64,000 nt of DNA. Origin: Bog-756 sp963756515. Lineage in GTDB: Bacteria > Actinomycetota > Acidimicrobiia > Acidimicrobiales > RAAP-2. This document shows, piece after piece, positions 9,134 through 18,152 of the stretch. The notes beneath the pieces are model-generated. The model was not told the DNA's origin. It made no database searches and saw nothing but the letters and a program-made list of their open reading frames with translations. Both the position numbers and the translations under genes were made by a program. The first letter of the stretch is position 1. Every line of letters begins with the position of its first letter. Where the stretch lies: positions 248,001 to 312,000 of the forward strand of contig CAVWNV010000002.1 in NCBI GenBank assembly GCA_963756515.1, given 5' to 3'.

Positions 9134-10039
9134 TCAGGGCCGGCTCGGAGGCGCGGCCACCCAACGGAGGGCACTGGCGAACACCCGGGCCGCCGGACGC
9201 ACGGCGATCCTGTCCGCGGCCGGCAGCTGAGCCAGATGGAGCTGCCGGCGGGCCCACGGGGGGAGAACCCCCTGGGCGGCCGCTACGAGGAGCCCATAGG
9301 ACGTGATCTCGTGGGGCCACCGCCCGACACCTCGGAGCACGAAGTTCCGCGCTGTCCTGGCCTCCCCGGTCAGGCGGAGCTCGGGCCGGACGGCACTGAA
9401 GTAGGCCTCCAGTTCGGCCACACTCCTGGGGACTTCGTCGGCGCCGAGGTCCAGGGCCACGCGGGCCATCTCGTCCACGTACCGGTCCTGTTCGGCGAGA
9501 GAGATCGGCCGGACCCCGTAGACCATGGTGGCGTTCAGGAAGCTCCGGACCTCGGCCGCATGGACCCACGTGATCAGAGCGGGGTCGCTGGCGGCGTAGG
9601 GCCGACCGTCGGAGGCGATGCCGACGACGGACTCGTGCACCCCGCGCACGCGGTCGATGGCCTCCTCGGCCTCGGCCCGGGATCGGAACGTGGTCGTCCC
9701 GAGGAACATGGCCGTGCGCTCCAGCCGACCCAGGGGATCCTGTCGGTAGTTCGAGTACTCGGCCACCCCGGCCATGGCCAGGGGATGGAGCATCTGGAAC
9801 AAGAGGGCGGCGATCCCACCGATCAGCATGGGCGGCAGGTCGGCGTGGATCTGGCGGGTGATGGAGCCGGGCTCGAAGTAGGCAGTGGCCGGGTCGTCAC
9901 AGGGTGGACGGGGCTGTCCACCGATCCCGAGCGAACGTCGGACCTGGGCCCGAACGTGGTTCTGGACCAGCCGGATTCCGTCCGTCGTCACCAGCTCGCC
10001 CCGGGCGCGCACCTCGTCGATGGGTGGCAGCCGGTACAT
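9134..10039 (-). CDS. MpaB-like oxygenase (DUF2236)
   Basis: A 301-residue protein of the MpaB/rubber-oxygenase (DUF2236) family, haem-dependent oxygenases found widely in actinobacteria. Family marks are the hydrophobic helix GGIAALLFQMLHPLAMAGVA with its conserved His, EYSNYRQDPLGRLERTA, and VHAAEVRSFLNATMVYG. There is no signal peptide, so it is probably cytoplasmic. It is convergent with the hydrolase at 8326. The substrate is unknown. Confidence 0.8.
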   Translation of the reverse strand: MYRLPPIDEVRARGELVTTDGIRLVQNHVRAQVRRSLGIGGQPRPPCDDPATAYFEPGSITRQIHADLPPMLIGGIAALLFQMLHPLAMAGVAEYSNYRQDPLGRLERTAMFLGTTTFRSRAEAEEAIDRVRGVHESVVGIASDGRPYAASDPALITWVHAAEVRSFLNATMVYGVRPISLAEQDRYVDEMARVALDLGADEVPRSVAELEAYFSAVRPELRLTGEARTARNFVLRGVGRWPHEITSYGLLVAAAQGVLPPWARRQLHLAQLPAADRIAVRPAARVFASALRWVAAPPSRP

Positions 10040-10166
10040 GGATTGGCACCCTACCGGCGCGACCGCCGTGCCTGTGCCTCAGACCCGCTGGCGACGTCTC
10101 CCCGGCTGGTTCAGGTGGCGCTGGTCAGGGGAGCGACGCATCACCGGCTCGACGAAGCGAACGATC

Positions 10167-11270
10167 TCAGCGCCCGCTCGTGGGCGGGGCATCGGGCGGA
10201 AAGGGGAGTCCGAGCAGCTGGGCCACGGCGGGCGCCCAGAACGTGGAGCTCGGGCGCGACTGGCTGATCCGGTCTGCCAGCGCGACGGCACCGGGATGTC
10301 CTCCCGCCACCACGGCGACCTGAGGAGTTGTGCGAGGGCTCCCGTGGACCCCTCGAACGGGAATCTCGCGGGACGAGAAGTAGCGGCCTGGCGCCGACCA
10401 GGCCAGGACGGTGGTCGCGTCGATCCGCTGGACGCCGTCGACCCCGGGGACCTCCGTCATCCACTGGGCGTCGCGGGCCAGGTCCCCACCGGCCACGGCG
10501 ACGGCACCGTCGTCGAGGACGATGCCTCCCATCCCTCGGTCGAGGGCTGCGCCGTGGAGGTCGATCGGCTCCGGTTCGGTCACCGTCTCTTGACTGTGAT
10601 CGCTCACGATGATCACCGCCCACTCGTCCCACTCGTCCCGAAGTGGCGCCACGATCGAGCCGACGTGCGAGTCGGACCGGCCGTACTGGCCGAGGGCCTC
10701 ATCACTGTCCGGTCCGAAGATGTGGGCCATGGTGTCCGTCTGGTTGAGTTGGGCGACCACCAGTTCTGCTCCCTGGCGGCACGCGTCGACAACCACTGGC
10801 GCGGTCTCGCGGTCCTTGGCGTAGCCGAGGATGTCGCGTGCGACCGAGTGCTCGTCCCGAGGCCAACAGAGGCTGGCCCGGCCGGCCCCGGTGGCGCCCA
10901 CCAGATGGTGGTCTCCGAAGACGGCCGCGCTCGGGCGGCCGGATGCAGACATGGCATCGAACAGCGTCGGCACGCGCAGACCCAGCTCCCACGACGGCAC
11001 CGGCCCGTGGTCGCCGGGGATGTCGTTGGCGACGAGGCCGTGCTGCGACGGGCCCACCCCGGTCACGAACGTGGCGTGGTTCGGATAGGTCGACGACGGC
11101 ATCACTCCGATGCCGCCATCGAGACACCGTCCGCCCTCATGGGCCAGGGAGGCCAGGACCGGCATCAGCTCCCGGTCGACATGGCGGGGCGAGAGGCCGT
11201 CCAGGACGATGAAGAGGACCTTCACGACATCGACGTCGGGACCGGGGTCGTGGGAGCGGTCATCAGCCAC
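10167..11270 (-). CDS. Type I phosphodiesterase/nucleotide pyrophosphatase
   Basis: A 367-residue member of the alkaline phosphatase superfamily. The first metal ligand is in FIVLDGLSP and the catalytic Thr lies in MPSSTYPNHATFVTGV. The second metal site is in LNQTDTMAHIFGPDS and the SDHSQE motif supplies further Asp/His ligands. No signal peptide is seen, so a cytoplasmic nucleotide or phosphonate diesterase is likely. The annotated GTG at 11270 could be replaced by a GTG at 11225, which starts the protein directly before the first strand (VKVLFIVLDG). Confidence 0.82.
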   Translation of the reverse strand: MADDRSHDPGPDVDVVKVLFIVLDGLSPRHVDRELMPVLASLAHEGGRCLDGGIGVMPSSTYPNHATFVTGVGPSQHGLVANDIPGDHGPVPSWELGLRVPTLFDAMSASGRPSAAVFGDHHLVGATGAGRASLCWPRDEHSVARDILGYAKDRETAPVVVDACRQGAELVVAQLNQTDTMAHIFGPDSDEALGQYGRSDSHVGSIVAPLRDEWDEWAVIIVSDHSQETVTEPEPIDLHGAALDRGMGGIVLDDGAVAVAGGDLARDAQWMTEVPGVDGVQRIDATTVLAWSAPGRYFSSREIPVRGVHGSPRTTPQVAVVAGGHPGAVALADRISQSRPSSTFWAPAVAQLLGLPFPPDAPPTSGR

Positions 11271-11365
11271 CCATCGACGGTAGCGGGTGTGGGACGCCCT
11301 TCCGTCCGGTCTTCATCGGCGCCATCCTAGATGCGTAAGGGCCGGGATCCCCGTGAACGCCGCCG

Positions 11366-12241
11366 CTACCGATCGTTGAACGCCGCCGCGGACTCCGAGT
11401 TCTCGGCGGCCACCACCGTCTGTCCGATGAGCATGGCGATCGTCATCGGCCCCACACCCCCGGGGACCGGGGTGATGAGTGAACACACCCTGCTGGCCTC
11501 GTCAAAGGCCACGTCACCGGACGGCCCGTGGCTGTATCCGGCGTCGACCACCACCGCGCCGGGCTGGAGCCAGTGGCCACGGACGAACCCGGCTTTGCCG
11601 ACCGCGGCCACCACGATATGGCCGGACCGAACGATGGCAGGGAGGTCGCGTGTCCGCGAGTGACAGTAGGTGACGGTGGCGTCCCGGGCCAACAGCAGCA
11701 TGCCGACGGGCAGGCCCAGGATCGGGCTGCGACCGATGACCACCGCATGTTGGCCGGATGGATCGACGTGGTACTCGTCGAGCAGCCGGATGATTCCGGC
11801 CGGTGTGCACGACGAGAAACCGGGGAGTCCGAACGCCATGGAGGCGAACGAGTGCATGGTCACTCCGTCGACATCCTTGTCGGGACTGATGGCCTCGAAG
11901 GCGACGCGCTCGTCCACGGATGGGGGAACCGGGTGCTGCAGGAGTATCCCGTCGACGGCCGGGTCGCGGGACAGGCCCTCGATGGCATCGACCACCTCGG
12001 TGGTGGTGGCCACCGATGCCAACGCCACGACACGCGACGAAACGCCCACCCGCTGACACCGCCGTTGCTTCATCGCCACATAGGTCATCGACGATGGGTT
12101 CTCGCCGACCAGCACCGCGGCCAGGCACGGGGATCGACCGGTCCGGGCACGGAAAGCCGTGGCCCGTTCCGCTGTCTGGTCCAGCAGTTCGTGGGCCAGC
12201 GAGGCCCCATCCATGATCTGGGCCTGGTGTCCGTCCTGCAC
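11366..12241 (-). CDS. folD: Methylenetetrahydrofolate dehydrogenase/cyclohydrolase
   Basis: Bifunctional one-carbon enzyme interconverting 5,10-methylene-THF, methenyl-THF and 10-formyl-THF in the cytoplasm. The 291-residue length is normal. The catalytic region reads TYVAMKQRRCQRVGV with the essential Tyr and Lys in place. LLQHPVPPSVDERV, ISPDKDVDG, the NADP-binding VVIGRSPILGLPVG and the C-terminal PGGVGPMTIAML are all recognisable. The usual GK in the GRS-x-x-x-G-K-P loop is GL here, and several other positions differ from housekeeping FolD, so this may be a second, specialised copy. The GTG start is preceded by GAGGAGG at four bases. Confidence 0.88.
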   Translation of the reverse strand: MQDGHQAQIMDGASLAHELLDQTAERATAFRARTGRSPCLAAVLVGENPSSMTYVAMKQRRCQRVGVSSRVVALASVATTTEVVDAIEGLSRDPAVDGILLQHPVPPSVDERVAFEAISPDKDVDGVTMHSFASMAFGLPGFSSCTPAGIIRLLDEYHVDPSGQHAVVIGRSPILGLPVGMLLLARDATVTYCHSRTRDLPAIVRSGHIVVAAVGKAGFVRGHWLQPGAVVVDAGYSHGPSGDVAFDEASRVCSLITPVPGGVGPMTIAMLIGQTVVAAENSESAAAFNDR

Positions 12242-12386
12242 GAGTCCTCCTCGGGTCGATGGAATCGCCCAGGCGCACGGCTCATGTCAGCCGGCGCAGG
12301 CCACCGGACCGCTCCCCGGTGGTGGTCCACCCAAGCGCCAGTCACGGCCCGCCGAAAAGCGTATCGGACGAGGTCGGACCGGATGC

Positions 12387-13142
12387 TCAGGCGTACGTTC
12401 GTACCAGTTCCAGGACGTCGGAGACGTCAGGTCCGCTTCCGCGCAACGAGGTGTCCCGAGGATCTCTCCGCCGTGCCGCCACCGCACACAGCTCGGCCGC
12501 CTTACCCTCGATCGTCGTGATGGCGGACTCGTCGGGTTGGAATTCCCACCGTTCACCGGACGGGGAGTTCAGATGGAAGGCCACCGGCCCCCGCATGGTC
12601 CGGCCGGCCGATGCGAACGCGTAGGGAAGCGTGCGCCAGGCCAGTCGGGCGATCAGGTGGAGCCGCTCCGTAGGTAGCAGCTCAACGTCGAGAGCGGCGG
12701 CGACATCACCGGCATGGATCCAGGTCTCGGCCAGCCGGGTGGTGGCCAGTGATCGAGCGGACAGCTCGCCGACGACCCACCGGACCCGGGTGGAGAGGTC
12801 CATGGCGTCGAGGACACCCACCAGCCCGGCGGCACCTGACGTCCAACGCTCCACGACGTCCTCGAGTGGTGCGCCCCGCTCCTGTTCGACCATGGCGGCC
12901 ACGTTCTCGTCGACCGAGGCGGCGCCGGTCCAGGTGCGGTCATCCCCTCCATGCGGTGGAGGCAACCGACCGGTCAGGCTGGCGATGGCCATCTCGTCCG
13001 ATTGGGCCACGTGGAGCACGACGTCGGACACCCGCCAGCCTTCGCAGGGAGTGATGGCGTTCCATTCGACCGCGGTCACGCCGGCCAGCAGAGAGGCCAG
13101 TTCGGCTTGTTGTTCGGCCAGCGCAGTGACCACCGGATCCAC
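12387..13142 (-). CDS. Maleylpyruvate isomerase-like metal-binding protein (TIGR03084 type)
   Basis: A 251-residue DinB/MPI-fold protein typical of mycothiol-containing actinobacteria. The metal-ligand His residues are in DVVLHVAQSDEMAI (about 45) and ETWIHAGDVAAAL (about 145), and the N-terminal WNAITPCEGWRVSD is the common family motif. The C-terminal 60 residues form the SCP2-like tail (GPVAFHLNSPSGERWEF). The reaction is unknown; thiol-dependent isomerisation or transfer is a family-level guess. It is divergent from the Nudix gene. Confidence 0.8.
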   Translation of the reverse strand: MDPVVTALAEQQAELASLLAGVTAVEWNAITPCEGWRVSDVVLHVAQSDEMAIASLTGRLPPPHGGDDRTWTGAASVDENVAAMVEQERGAPLEDVVERWTSGAAGLVGVLDAMDLSTRVRWVVGELSARSLATTRLAETWIHAGDVAAALDVELLPTERLHLIARLAWRTLPYAFASAGRTMRGPVAFHLNSPSGERWEFQPDESAITTIEGKAAELCAVAARRRDPRDTSLRGSGPDVSDVLELVRTYA

Positions 13143-13176
13143 GGTTGCAGAGCATAGATGGGCTTATTCCGCGAGG

Positions 13177-13644
13177 ATGTCCAGCGTGCCCATGTCCCCG
13201 TTCGTGGCCAATCTGCGTTCGTTGGTCGGCAACGAACTCCTTCAGATGCCGTCGGCGGCGGCGCTCTGTCGTGACGAGTCGGATCGTATCCTGCTCGTGA
13301 AGCAGGCGGACTCGGGCCGGTGGTCGACGCCCGGCGGCGTCATCGAGCCGGGGGAGGGACCGGAACAGGCCGCAGCCCGGGAGGTCTACGAGGAGGCCGG
13401 GCTGGTGGTGGAGATAGACAGCCTGCGCACCGCGGTCGGTGGTCCCGACTATCGGACCATGTACCAGAACGGAGACCGGCTCTCGTATGTCGCGCTCATC
13501 TACGACGCCCACGTCGTGGGTGGACGACCGACCCCCGACCACCAGGAGACAACCGACGTCGGATGGTTCCATGTCGACGAGTTGTCACGGCTACCGCAAG
13601 AGCGATTCCTCGCTCTACTCCTGCGCGACGAGGTGGTCCGGTGA
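13177..13644 (+). CDS. Nudix hydrolase
   Basis: A 155-residue NTP pyrophosphohydrolase-type protein. The Nudix box is perfect (GX5EX7REUXEEXGU), seen as GVIEPGEGPEQAAAREVYEE followed by AGL at about residues 52-74. The N-terminal strand AALCRDESDRILLVKQ and the C-terminal DVGWFHVDEL are also typical. The start is ATG 13177 or the in-frame ATG 13192; longer readings run into the divergent gene. Its TGA overlaps the GTG of the RDD gene. Substrate unknown. Confidence 0.85.
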   Translation: MSSVPMSPFVANLRSLVGNELLQMPSAAALCRDESDRILLVKQADSGRWSTPGGVIEPGEGPEQAAAREVYEEAGLVVEIDSLRTAVGGPDYRTMYQNGDRLSYVALIYDAHVVGGRPTPDHQETTDVGWFHVDELSRLPQERFLALLLRDEVVR

Positions 13645-14375
13645 CGGGGACCGGCCCTCCCTCCAACTGGTATGCCGATCCGGACGGTAGTGGGGGCCTG
13701 CGCTACTGGGACGGTGTGGCATGGACCGGACACCGGGTCCCGGTGGCACCGCCCAGGTATCCCGGGTATGTTCCCTGGGGGCCGCCGCCCTGGAAGGGAG
13801 CACAACTGGGGCGACCGGCCTACGGACCGGGTGCGCTCGCCGACCCCGGGCATCGACTGGCGGCGAGGATGCTCGACTGGGCGGTGATGCTGCCGGTCTT
13901 CGCCGCGCTGCTCGTCGTGTCGCTGCTCGTCGCCGCGCCCCACTTCGGTCCGATCCTTCCCCGAACGAATCTGAACTATCCCAACGCCACGGTGCCCGTC
14001 CCGGGCCTCGTGTGGATCTATCTGACCGTCTTCGGCTGCATTGTCTGCACCGGGCTCGTCATGGTGGCCTACGAGACCGTCGGCGTGGCCCACTTCGGTC
14101 GGACGCTGGGCATGGCGTGGCTGCACATTCGACCCGTCCGGGTCTACGGAGGGACATTGGGATGGGGACGATCGTTCGGAAGGGCTGCAATCTTCTGGCT
14201 GGCTGGAGCCCTCGGTTGGATCGGACTGCTCGATCCCCTGTGGTGCCTGTGGGACGACAGGCGCCAGTGCCTTCACGACAAGGTTGCGGATTCCATCGTC
14301 GTCAACGACATGGCCGCATCCGGGCATCGATCCGTCGCTCCGGTCAGCCAGCCGGCCGACGCGTCCCAGGTGTGA
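13641..14375 (+). CDS. DUF2510 plus RDD-family membrane protein
   Basis: A 244-residue membrane protein. The N-terminal 25 residues match the DUF2510 type (NWYADPDGSGGLRYWDGVAW). A Pro-rich linker leads to an RDD domain whose signature is RLAARMLDWAVMLPVFAALL. Three or more membrane helices follow, ending with WLAGALGWIGLLDPLWCLWD and the conserved QCLHDKVADSIVV. RDD proteins are implicated in transport or stress responses, but this one cannot be assigned. GTG 13641 overlaps the Nudix stop (GTGA), so the two are coupled. Confidence 0.83.
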   Translation: MTGTGPPSNWYADPDGSGGLRYWDGVAWTGHRVPVAPPRYPGYVPWGPPPWKGAQLGRPAYGPGALADPGHRLAARMLDWAVMLPVFAALLVVSLLVAAPHFGPILPRTNLNYPNATVPVPGLVWIYLTVFGCIVCTGLVMVAYETVGVAHFGRTLGMAWLHIRPVRVYGGTLGWGRSFGRAAIFWLAGALGWIGLLDPLWCLWDDRRQCLHDKVADSIVVNDMAASGHRSVAPVSQPADASQV

Positions 14376-14388
14376 ACGGCCACATCGT

Positions 14389-14937
14389 CTAGGCGACCCA
14401 CTCGGGATCGCGTCCGAAGAATGCCACCAGCCTGCTGCCGGCATCTGCGTCGGCAGGGACCGGGACGGCCGGGCCGAACATCCCGGAGGCCCGCAGCTGC
14501 TCGTCGTGAGAGAGAGCGGCCTGAAAGGAGAGCTCGCACAGGAGTTGATCGAGCTGGGGATCGACGTCGATGGCCCGGGCCAGATCCCAGGTGTGGACCA
14601 TGACGTCGGTGGTGAGCATGGGCAACAACGTGTCGAGGCCCAACTCCGTGGCTCCGGACCGTCCTGCCTCCGTGCCCCATGCCACCGTCTCCATGGCCGA
14701 GTCGATGGCGGACACGGTCACACTCCAGCGGGCGACCGGATCACCTTTCGGGCGGGACGGCTTGGCCCCGGTCGGACCGAGGAGGAGCACGTCGTGGAAG
14801 CCGATGACGTGCTCGACGACAGCTTCAGCGTCCCATTCGCGGCACGGAGAGGGATTGGCCCAGGCGCCGCCGCCCTGGACGACGACGGCGGAGAACCCCT
14901 CGCACGCCCGACGATGGTTGGCGAGGATCCCCTCCAT
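14389..14937 (-). CDS. TIGR03086-like MPI-fold metal-binding protein
   Basis: A 182-residue relative of the mycothiol maleylpyruvate isomerase N-terminal fold. The recognisable pieces are SPCREWDAEAVVEHVIGFHD (metal His) and the second ligand in VMVHTWDLARAIDVDP, followed by HDEQLRASGMFGPAV, a typical TIGR03086 tail. Cytoplasmic, reaction unknown. It is convergent with the RDD gene, with only 13 bases between them. Confidence 0.82.
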   Translation of the reverse strand: MEGILANHRRACEGFSAVVVQGGGAWANPSPCREWDAEAVVEHVIGFHDVLLLGPTGAKPSRPKGDPVARWSVTVSAIDSAMETVAWGTEAGRSGATELGLDTLLPMLTTDVMVHTWDLARAIDVDPQLDQLLCELSFQAALSHDEQLRASGMFGPAVPVPADADAGSRLVAFFGRDPEWVA

Positions 14938-15020
14938 GTGCTCAGCCTACCGGCGTGGCCGGTCGTCTCCTCGAACGAGGGGGCTTCGAGAGAGTGCCTA
15001 CGAGAGCGGGAACGAAAAGG

Positions 15021-15677
15021 TCACGACCCCGTCGTGGTCGTGGTGGTCGAGGCCTCGGTCGTGGTCGTGGTCGTCGGGGCCTCGGTGGTCGTCGTGGTGG
15101 TCGGAGCCTCGGTGGTCGTGGTCGTCGGGGCCTCGGTGGTCGTCGTGGTGGTCGGAGCCTCGGTGGTCGTGGTGGTGGCGGGCGGCTTGGTCGTCGTCGT
15201 GGTCGTGGCGGGCGGCTTGGTCGTCGTCGTGGTCCCGCCGTTGGTCGTGGCGGCCGGCGATGACGCACTTGCCGTCGTCGCCGCAGGCGTGCCGGACGTG
15301 ACCGGCTTCTTGGCCAGCTGACTGAGGAAGTAGAGCACGCTCAAGAAGCCCTCCACATTGGGGTCCGACTTCGTCGACGTGACCGGTGCGAGGGCAAAGA
15401 CGGGATTGGGCACCGCGGTGGTCGTGGTGGTCGGGTCGGTGGTGGTGGTGCCCGAGTCGGCCGTCGTGGTCGTGGACCCGTCGGTCGAGTCGCTCTGACT
15501 GGCCGCGTCCGCCTGCTTCGTCACCGAGACCGCGCTCTGATGGTGATGATGCGCGGCGATCCACAGCGGCCCACCGATGCACAGAATGAGTACGAGTCCG
15601 AGTCCCACGATCCCGGCCACCAACGAGGGCCACACATTGTCACCGGGCTGGCTGAACTCTCCCACAGCGGCAACCAT
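15021..15677 (-). CDS. Membrane-anchored protein with Thr-rich repeat tail
   Basis: A 218-residue protein. Residues about 20-45 form one membrane helix (SLVAGIVGLGLVLILCIGGP), after which the chain should be outside the cell. It contains a short non-repetitive part (FLSVLYFLSQLAKKPV, about 125) between two low-complexity stretches of Thr with Glu-Ala-Pro or Lys-Pro-Pro spacers. Such tails usually span the cell wall. The ATG at 15677 places the helix near the N-terminus; the longer reading to 15749 adds an unlikely tail. Confidence 0.65.
   Translation of the reverse strand: MVAAVGEFSQPGDNVWPSLVAGIVGLGLVLILCIGGPLWIAAHHHHQSAVSVTKQADAASQSDSTDGSTTTTADSGTTTTDPTTTTTAVPNPVFALAPVTSTKSDPNVEGFLSVLYFLSQLAKKPVTSGTPAATTASASSPAATTNGGTTTTTKPPATTTTTTKPPATTTTTEAPTTTTTTEAPTTTTTEAPTTTTTTEAPTTTTTTEASTTTTTTGS
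15031..15240. repeat. Trinucleotide-biased low-complexity repeat
   Basis: On the plus strand this is built from GTGGTCGTGG/GTCGTCGTGG blocks broken by GGGGCCTCGGT units at spacings of about 24-30 bases. It encodes the Thr-rich tail of the 15021-15677 protein on the minus strand. Copy number in such tracts often varies between strains. Confidence 0.8.
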
Positions 15678-16030
15678 ACCCGACCCGCGAAATGCCGGTT
15701 TGGGCCGGTGGTGGCCATGCGTCGAGGTCGTCGACGACACGAGTCGCACCCACTACTGAACGCGCTGACCTCACCGCTCCCAGTGCTATTCCAGCCGGCG
15801 CGCACCGCATCTTCCTGCTGTGGCATTGCATGCGGATTAATGAAAGGACCCGGAAGTGAGCGCGTCGCCGGGCCCGGGCCATCTGGGCCGGACGGAGGGG
15901 CGCCAGCGCGGGAATTCCCGGTCCGGTAGGAGAAAAAGCCCAGCGGTCCACCGGGCGCCGCCTCTCCCGTGGCATCCGATGACGCCTCACCGACACTTCG
16001 GGATCCGAGGCGGAGTGGACCCACCTCAAG
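15678..16030. other. Gene-poor stretch, nothing firm
   Basis: No convincing gene. Frames exist on both strands but none shows family sequence. A less GC-rich spot near 15820-15850 (TGGCATTGCATGCGGATTAATG) could hold a promoter for the next gene or for a short transcript. Confidence 0.35.
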
Positions 16031-16321
16031 GTGGAGGCCACGTGGGCCGATGCCTTTGAGGTGATCATCAGTCCGAAGTACGTGGCCTGGGGGCAAGGTA
16101 CCGAGCCGGTAGCGCGGACCCTCGAGGATGACGTCGACCTCGAGCGTTGGTCCGATGATCAACTCAGTGCCGACCGCGACCGTCGTATGGAAGAGCTGTC
16201 CGAGCTGACCCGGCGATCCGCCGACCCGCAGCTGATCGACAGCATGGCGCGGGACGTGGAGCTCGTCACGAACGAGCTCGTTCGCCGGGCTCGTGCCCGG
16301 CACCCATCGGCGCAGCGATAG
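16031..16321 (+). CDS. Small hypothetical protein
   Basis: A 96-residue frame with plausible protein character: an acidic N-terminal half (TLEDDVDLERWSDDQLSADR) and a helical, Arg-rich C-terminal half (MEELSELTRRSADPQLIDSM). No family is recognised and no membrane segment is seen. The GTG at 16031 is the first usable start after a stop at 15980; GTG 16061 is an alternative. Its last 56 bases overlap the 3' end of the convergent ECF sigma gene, where one of the two readings must be fortuitous or the genes truly overlap. Confidence 0.45.
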   Translation: MEATWADAFEVIISPKYVAWGQGTEPVARTLEDDVDLERWSDDQLSADRDRRMEELSELTRRSADPQLIDSMARDVELVTNELVRRARARHPSAQR

Positions 16322-17603
16322 TCGGAGCGGACCCGAGGTCTTCGGGTCTCGACCGGTTGACCGAATGGTGACGCGACGAAGCGCGTCGCGCTCTCTCGAG
16401 CAGAAGGCACCTTTCCCGCTCGTTGCGGGTCAGCGACGCCGCCCGTTCGAACTCGGCGCCCGCTTCGTCCGCCCGCCCCATTCGCTCCAACAGATCGCCT
16501 CGAACACTGGGGAGCAGGTGGTAGTCGTCGAGGGTCGGGTCAGCGGCGAGGGCATCCACGAGCCGAAGGCCGGCTTCTGGACTTTCCGACATCGAGATGG
16601 CCACGGCGCGGTTCAATTCGACGACGGGGGATGGGGTGAGAGTCGTGAGCCGACGATAGAGCGCCGCGATGGTGGCCCAGTCGGTGTCCTCGTAGCGAGC
16701 CGCTTGCGCGTGGCAGCCGGCAATCGCCGCCTGGATGGAGTACGGGCCATCGCCGGCCTGACGCAGGGCTTCCATGCCCCGGCTGATGAGCATCCGGTTC
16801 CATGTGGACCGGTCCTGGTCGGCGAGGAGTACCGGTTCGCCGCCGGGGTCGGTACGGGCGGCCAGACGCGAGGCTTGGAACTCGAGGAGCGCGGTCAGAC
16901 CGTGGACCTCGGGCTCCGTCGGCATCAGGCCGGCCAGGACGCGTGCCAACCTGAGCGCGTCCTCGCACAGGGCCGGCCGGGTCAGGTCGTCTCCGGCAGT
17001 GGCCGAGTAACCCTCGTTGAAGATGAGATAGATGACCTCGAGAACGGACGAGAGGCGGGCGGCCCGCTCGGAGCGGGAAGGCAACTCGAAGGGGACCTGG
17101 GCCTTGGCCAGAGTCCGCTTGGCTCGAACGATGCGCTGAGCAATGGTCGGCTCCGTGGACAGAAAGGCACGGGCGATCTCTTCGGTCGACAGACCACCCA
17201 ACAGCCGCAATGTCAGGGCGATCCGCGCCACCGGGGACAGGACAGGATGGCACGCGGTGAAGATCAGCCGTAACAGATCGTCGTCGATGTCGTCCTCATT
17301 CACCGGCTCGGCCGGCGGCACCTCCTCCAGTGTCCGCCCGACCGAGGCCAACTTCCGGACGTAGACCTCCCGACGTCGCACCAGGTCGACAGCCCGGTGC
17401 TTGGCCGTGGTCATCAGCCAGGCACCCGGGTTGTCGGGCACTCCCGACTGCTTCCATGCCTCCAACGCGATCACCAGTGCGTCCTGGGTCAGCTCCTCGG
17501 CGATGCCCACGTCCCGCACGATGTGGGCGACGCCGGCGATCACGCGGGCGCGTTCTATACGGAAGACCGCCTCGACAGCGCCTGTCGCCTCCGGAGCGGT
17601 CAC
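16266..17603 (-). CDS. ECF RNA polymerase sigma factor, ECF42 type
   Basis: A 445-residue sigma factor with sigma-70 regions 2 (VRDVGIAEELTQDALVIALE, NPGAWLMTTAKHRAVDLVRR) and 4 (RLLGGLSTEEIARAFLSTEP, TIAQRIVRAKRTLAKA), followed by the long C-terminal TPR-like extension of the ECF42 group (GYSATAGDDL, GPYSIQAAIAGCHAQA, PVVELNRAVAISM). It directs core polymerase to target promoters. ECF42 genes usually sit next to YCII/DGPF genes, as here, and have no classical anti-sigma factor. The last 40 residues after RNERERCLLLERA look like a run-on tail beyond the normal end. Confidence 0.88.
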   Translation of the reverse strand: MTAPEATGAVEAVFRIERARVIAGVAHIVRDVGIAEELTQDALVIALEAWKQSGVPDNPGAWLMTTAKHRAVDLVRRREVYVRKLASVGRTLEEVPPAEPVNEDDIDDDLLRLIFTACHPVLSPVARIALTLRLLGGLSTEEIARAFLSTEPTIAQRIVRAKRTLAKAQVPFELPSRSERAARLSSVLEVIYLIFNEGYSATAGDDLTRPALCEDALRLARVLAGLMPTEPEVHGLTALLEFQASRLAARTDPGGEPVLLADQDRSTWNRMLISRGMEALRQAGDGPYSIQAAIAGCHAQAARYEDTDWATIAALYRRLTTLTPSPVVELNRAVAISMSESPEAGLRLVDALAADPTLDDYHLLPSVRGDLLERMGRADEAGAEFERAASLTRNERERCLLLERARRASSRHHSVNRSRPEDLGSAPTIAAPMGAGHEPGERARS

Positions 17604-17651
17604 CGTCGCCCATCAGACCAGGCGCACGGGCGCGGGGCAAGCTTTTGCCGG

Positions 17652-18008
17652 TCAGCCCCCGACGATCTCGCGCACCTCCGCGGTGACGGTCCAGTGCTCC
17701 TCGTGGACCTGCAGGAAGCGCTTGGTCCACTCGAGTGCCTCCGCCTTGTCCTTGGTCTGGAGGATGGCATATCCACCGATGACCTCCTTGGTCTCGGTAA
17801 ATGGCCCGTCGGTATAGCTGAGCTTGCCGCCGGACCAGGTGACCCGGGTGCCCTCCGAGGTTGGCGTGAGTCCGGCGGTGTCCAGCATCACGCCAGCCTT
17901 GGTGATCTCTTCGAACAGACTGCCCATGCGGGCCCTGGCTTCAGGGCTGAGGCCCTCGGCGGGGGCATGCTCTTCATCGACTCGGATCATCGAGAGGTAG
18001 CGCGGCAT
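17652..18008 (-). CDS. YCII/DGPF-domain protein, partner of ECF42
   Basis: A 118-residue YCII-related protein. The family's DGPF motif is clear in LSYTDGPFTETKEVIGGYAI, and the start MPRYLSMIRVDEE is typical. ATG 18008 has AAGGAG five bases upstream, which rules out the longer frame to 18137. It lies 48 bases ahead of the sigma gene in the same direction, the standard ECF42 arrangement. DGPF proteins are thought to take part in ECF42 signalling or oxidative-stress functions; the exact activity is unknown. Confidence 0.88.
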   Translation of the reverse strand: MPRYLSMIRVDEEHAPAEGLSPEARARMGSLFEEITKAGVMLDTAGLTPTSEGTRVTWSGGKLSYTDGPFTETKEVIGGYAILQTKDKAEALEWTKRFLQVHEEHWTVTAEVREIVGG

Positions 18009-18152
18009 ACGTACTCCTTGGTCGTGGAGGCCGGGATTCTCCCGGCTTGTCACCCTTACGTCGAACGGGAAGGGTACGGATCGACAATTGTGGCTGAATT
18101 TCTCCGATGACCCTCCTTCGCAACGTGAGTCGGCCACCTGGAGGTCCGGATC

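Noticed and set aside
15031..15240. CRISPR-like spacing of repeats
   Set aside because: The units are short, irregular and inside a Thr-rich coding sequence; there are no unique spacers and no cas genes.
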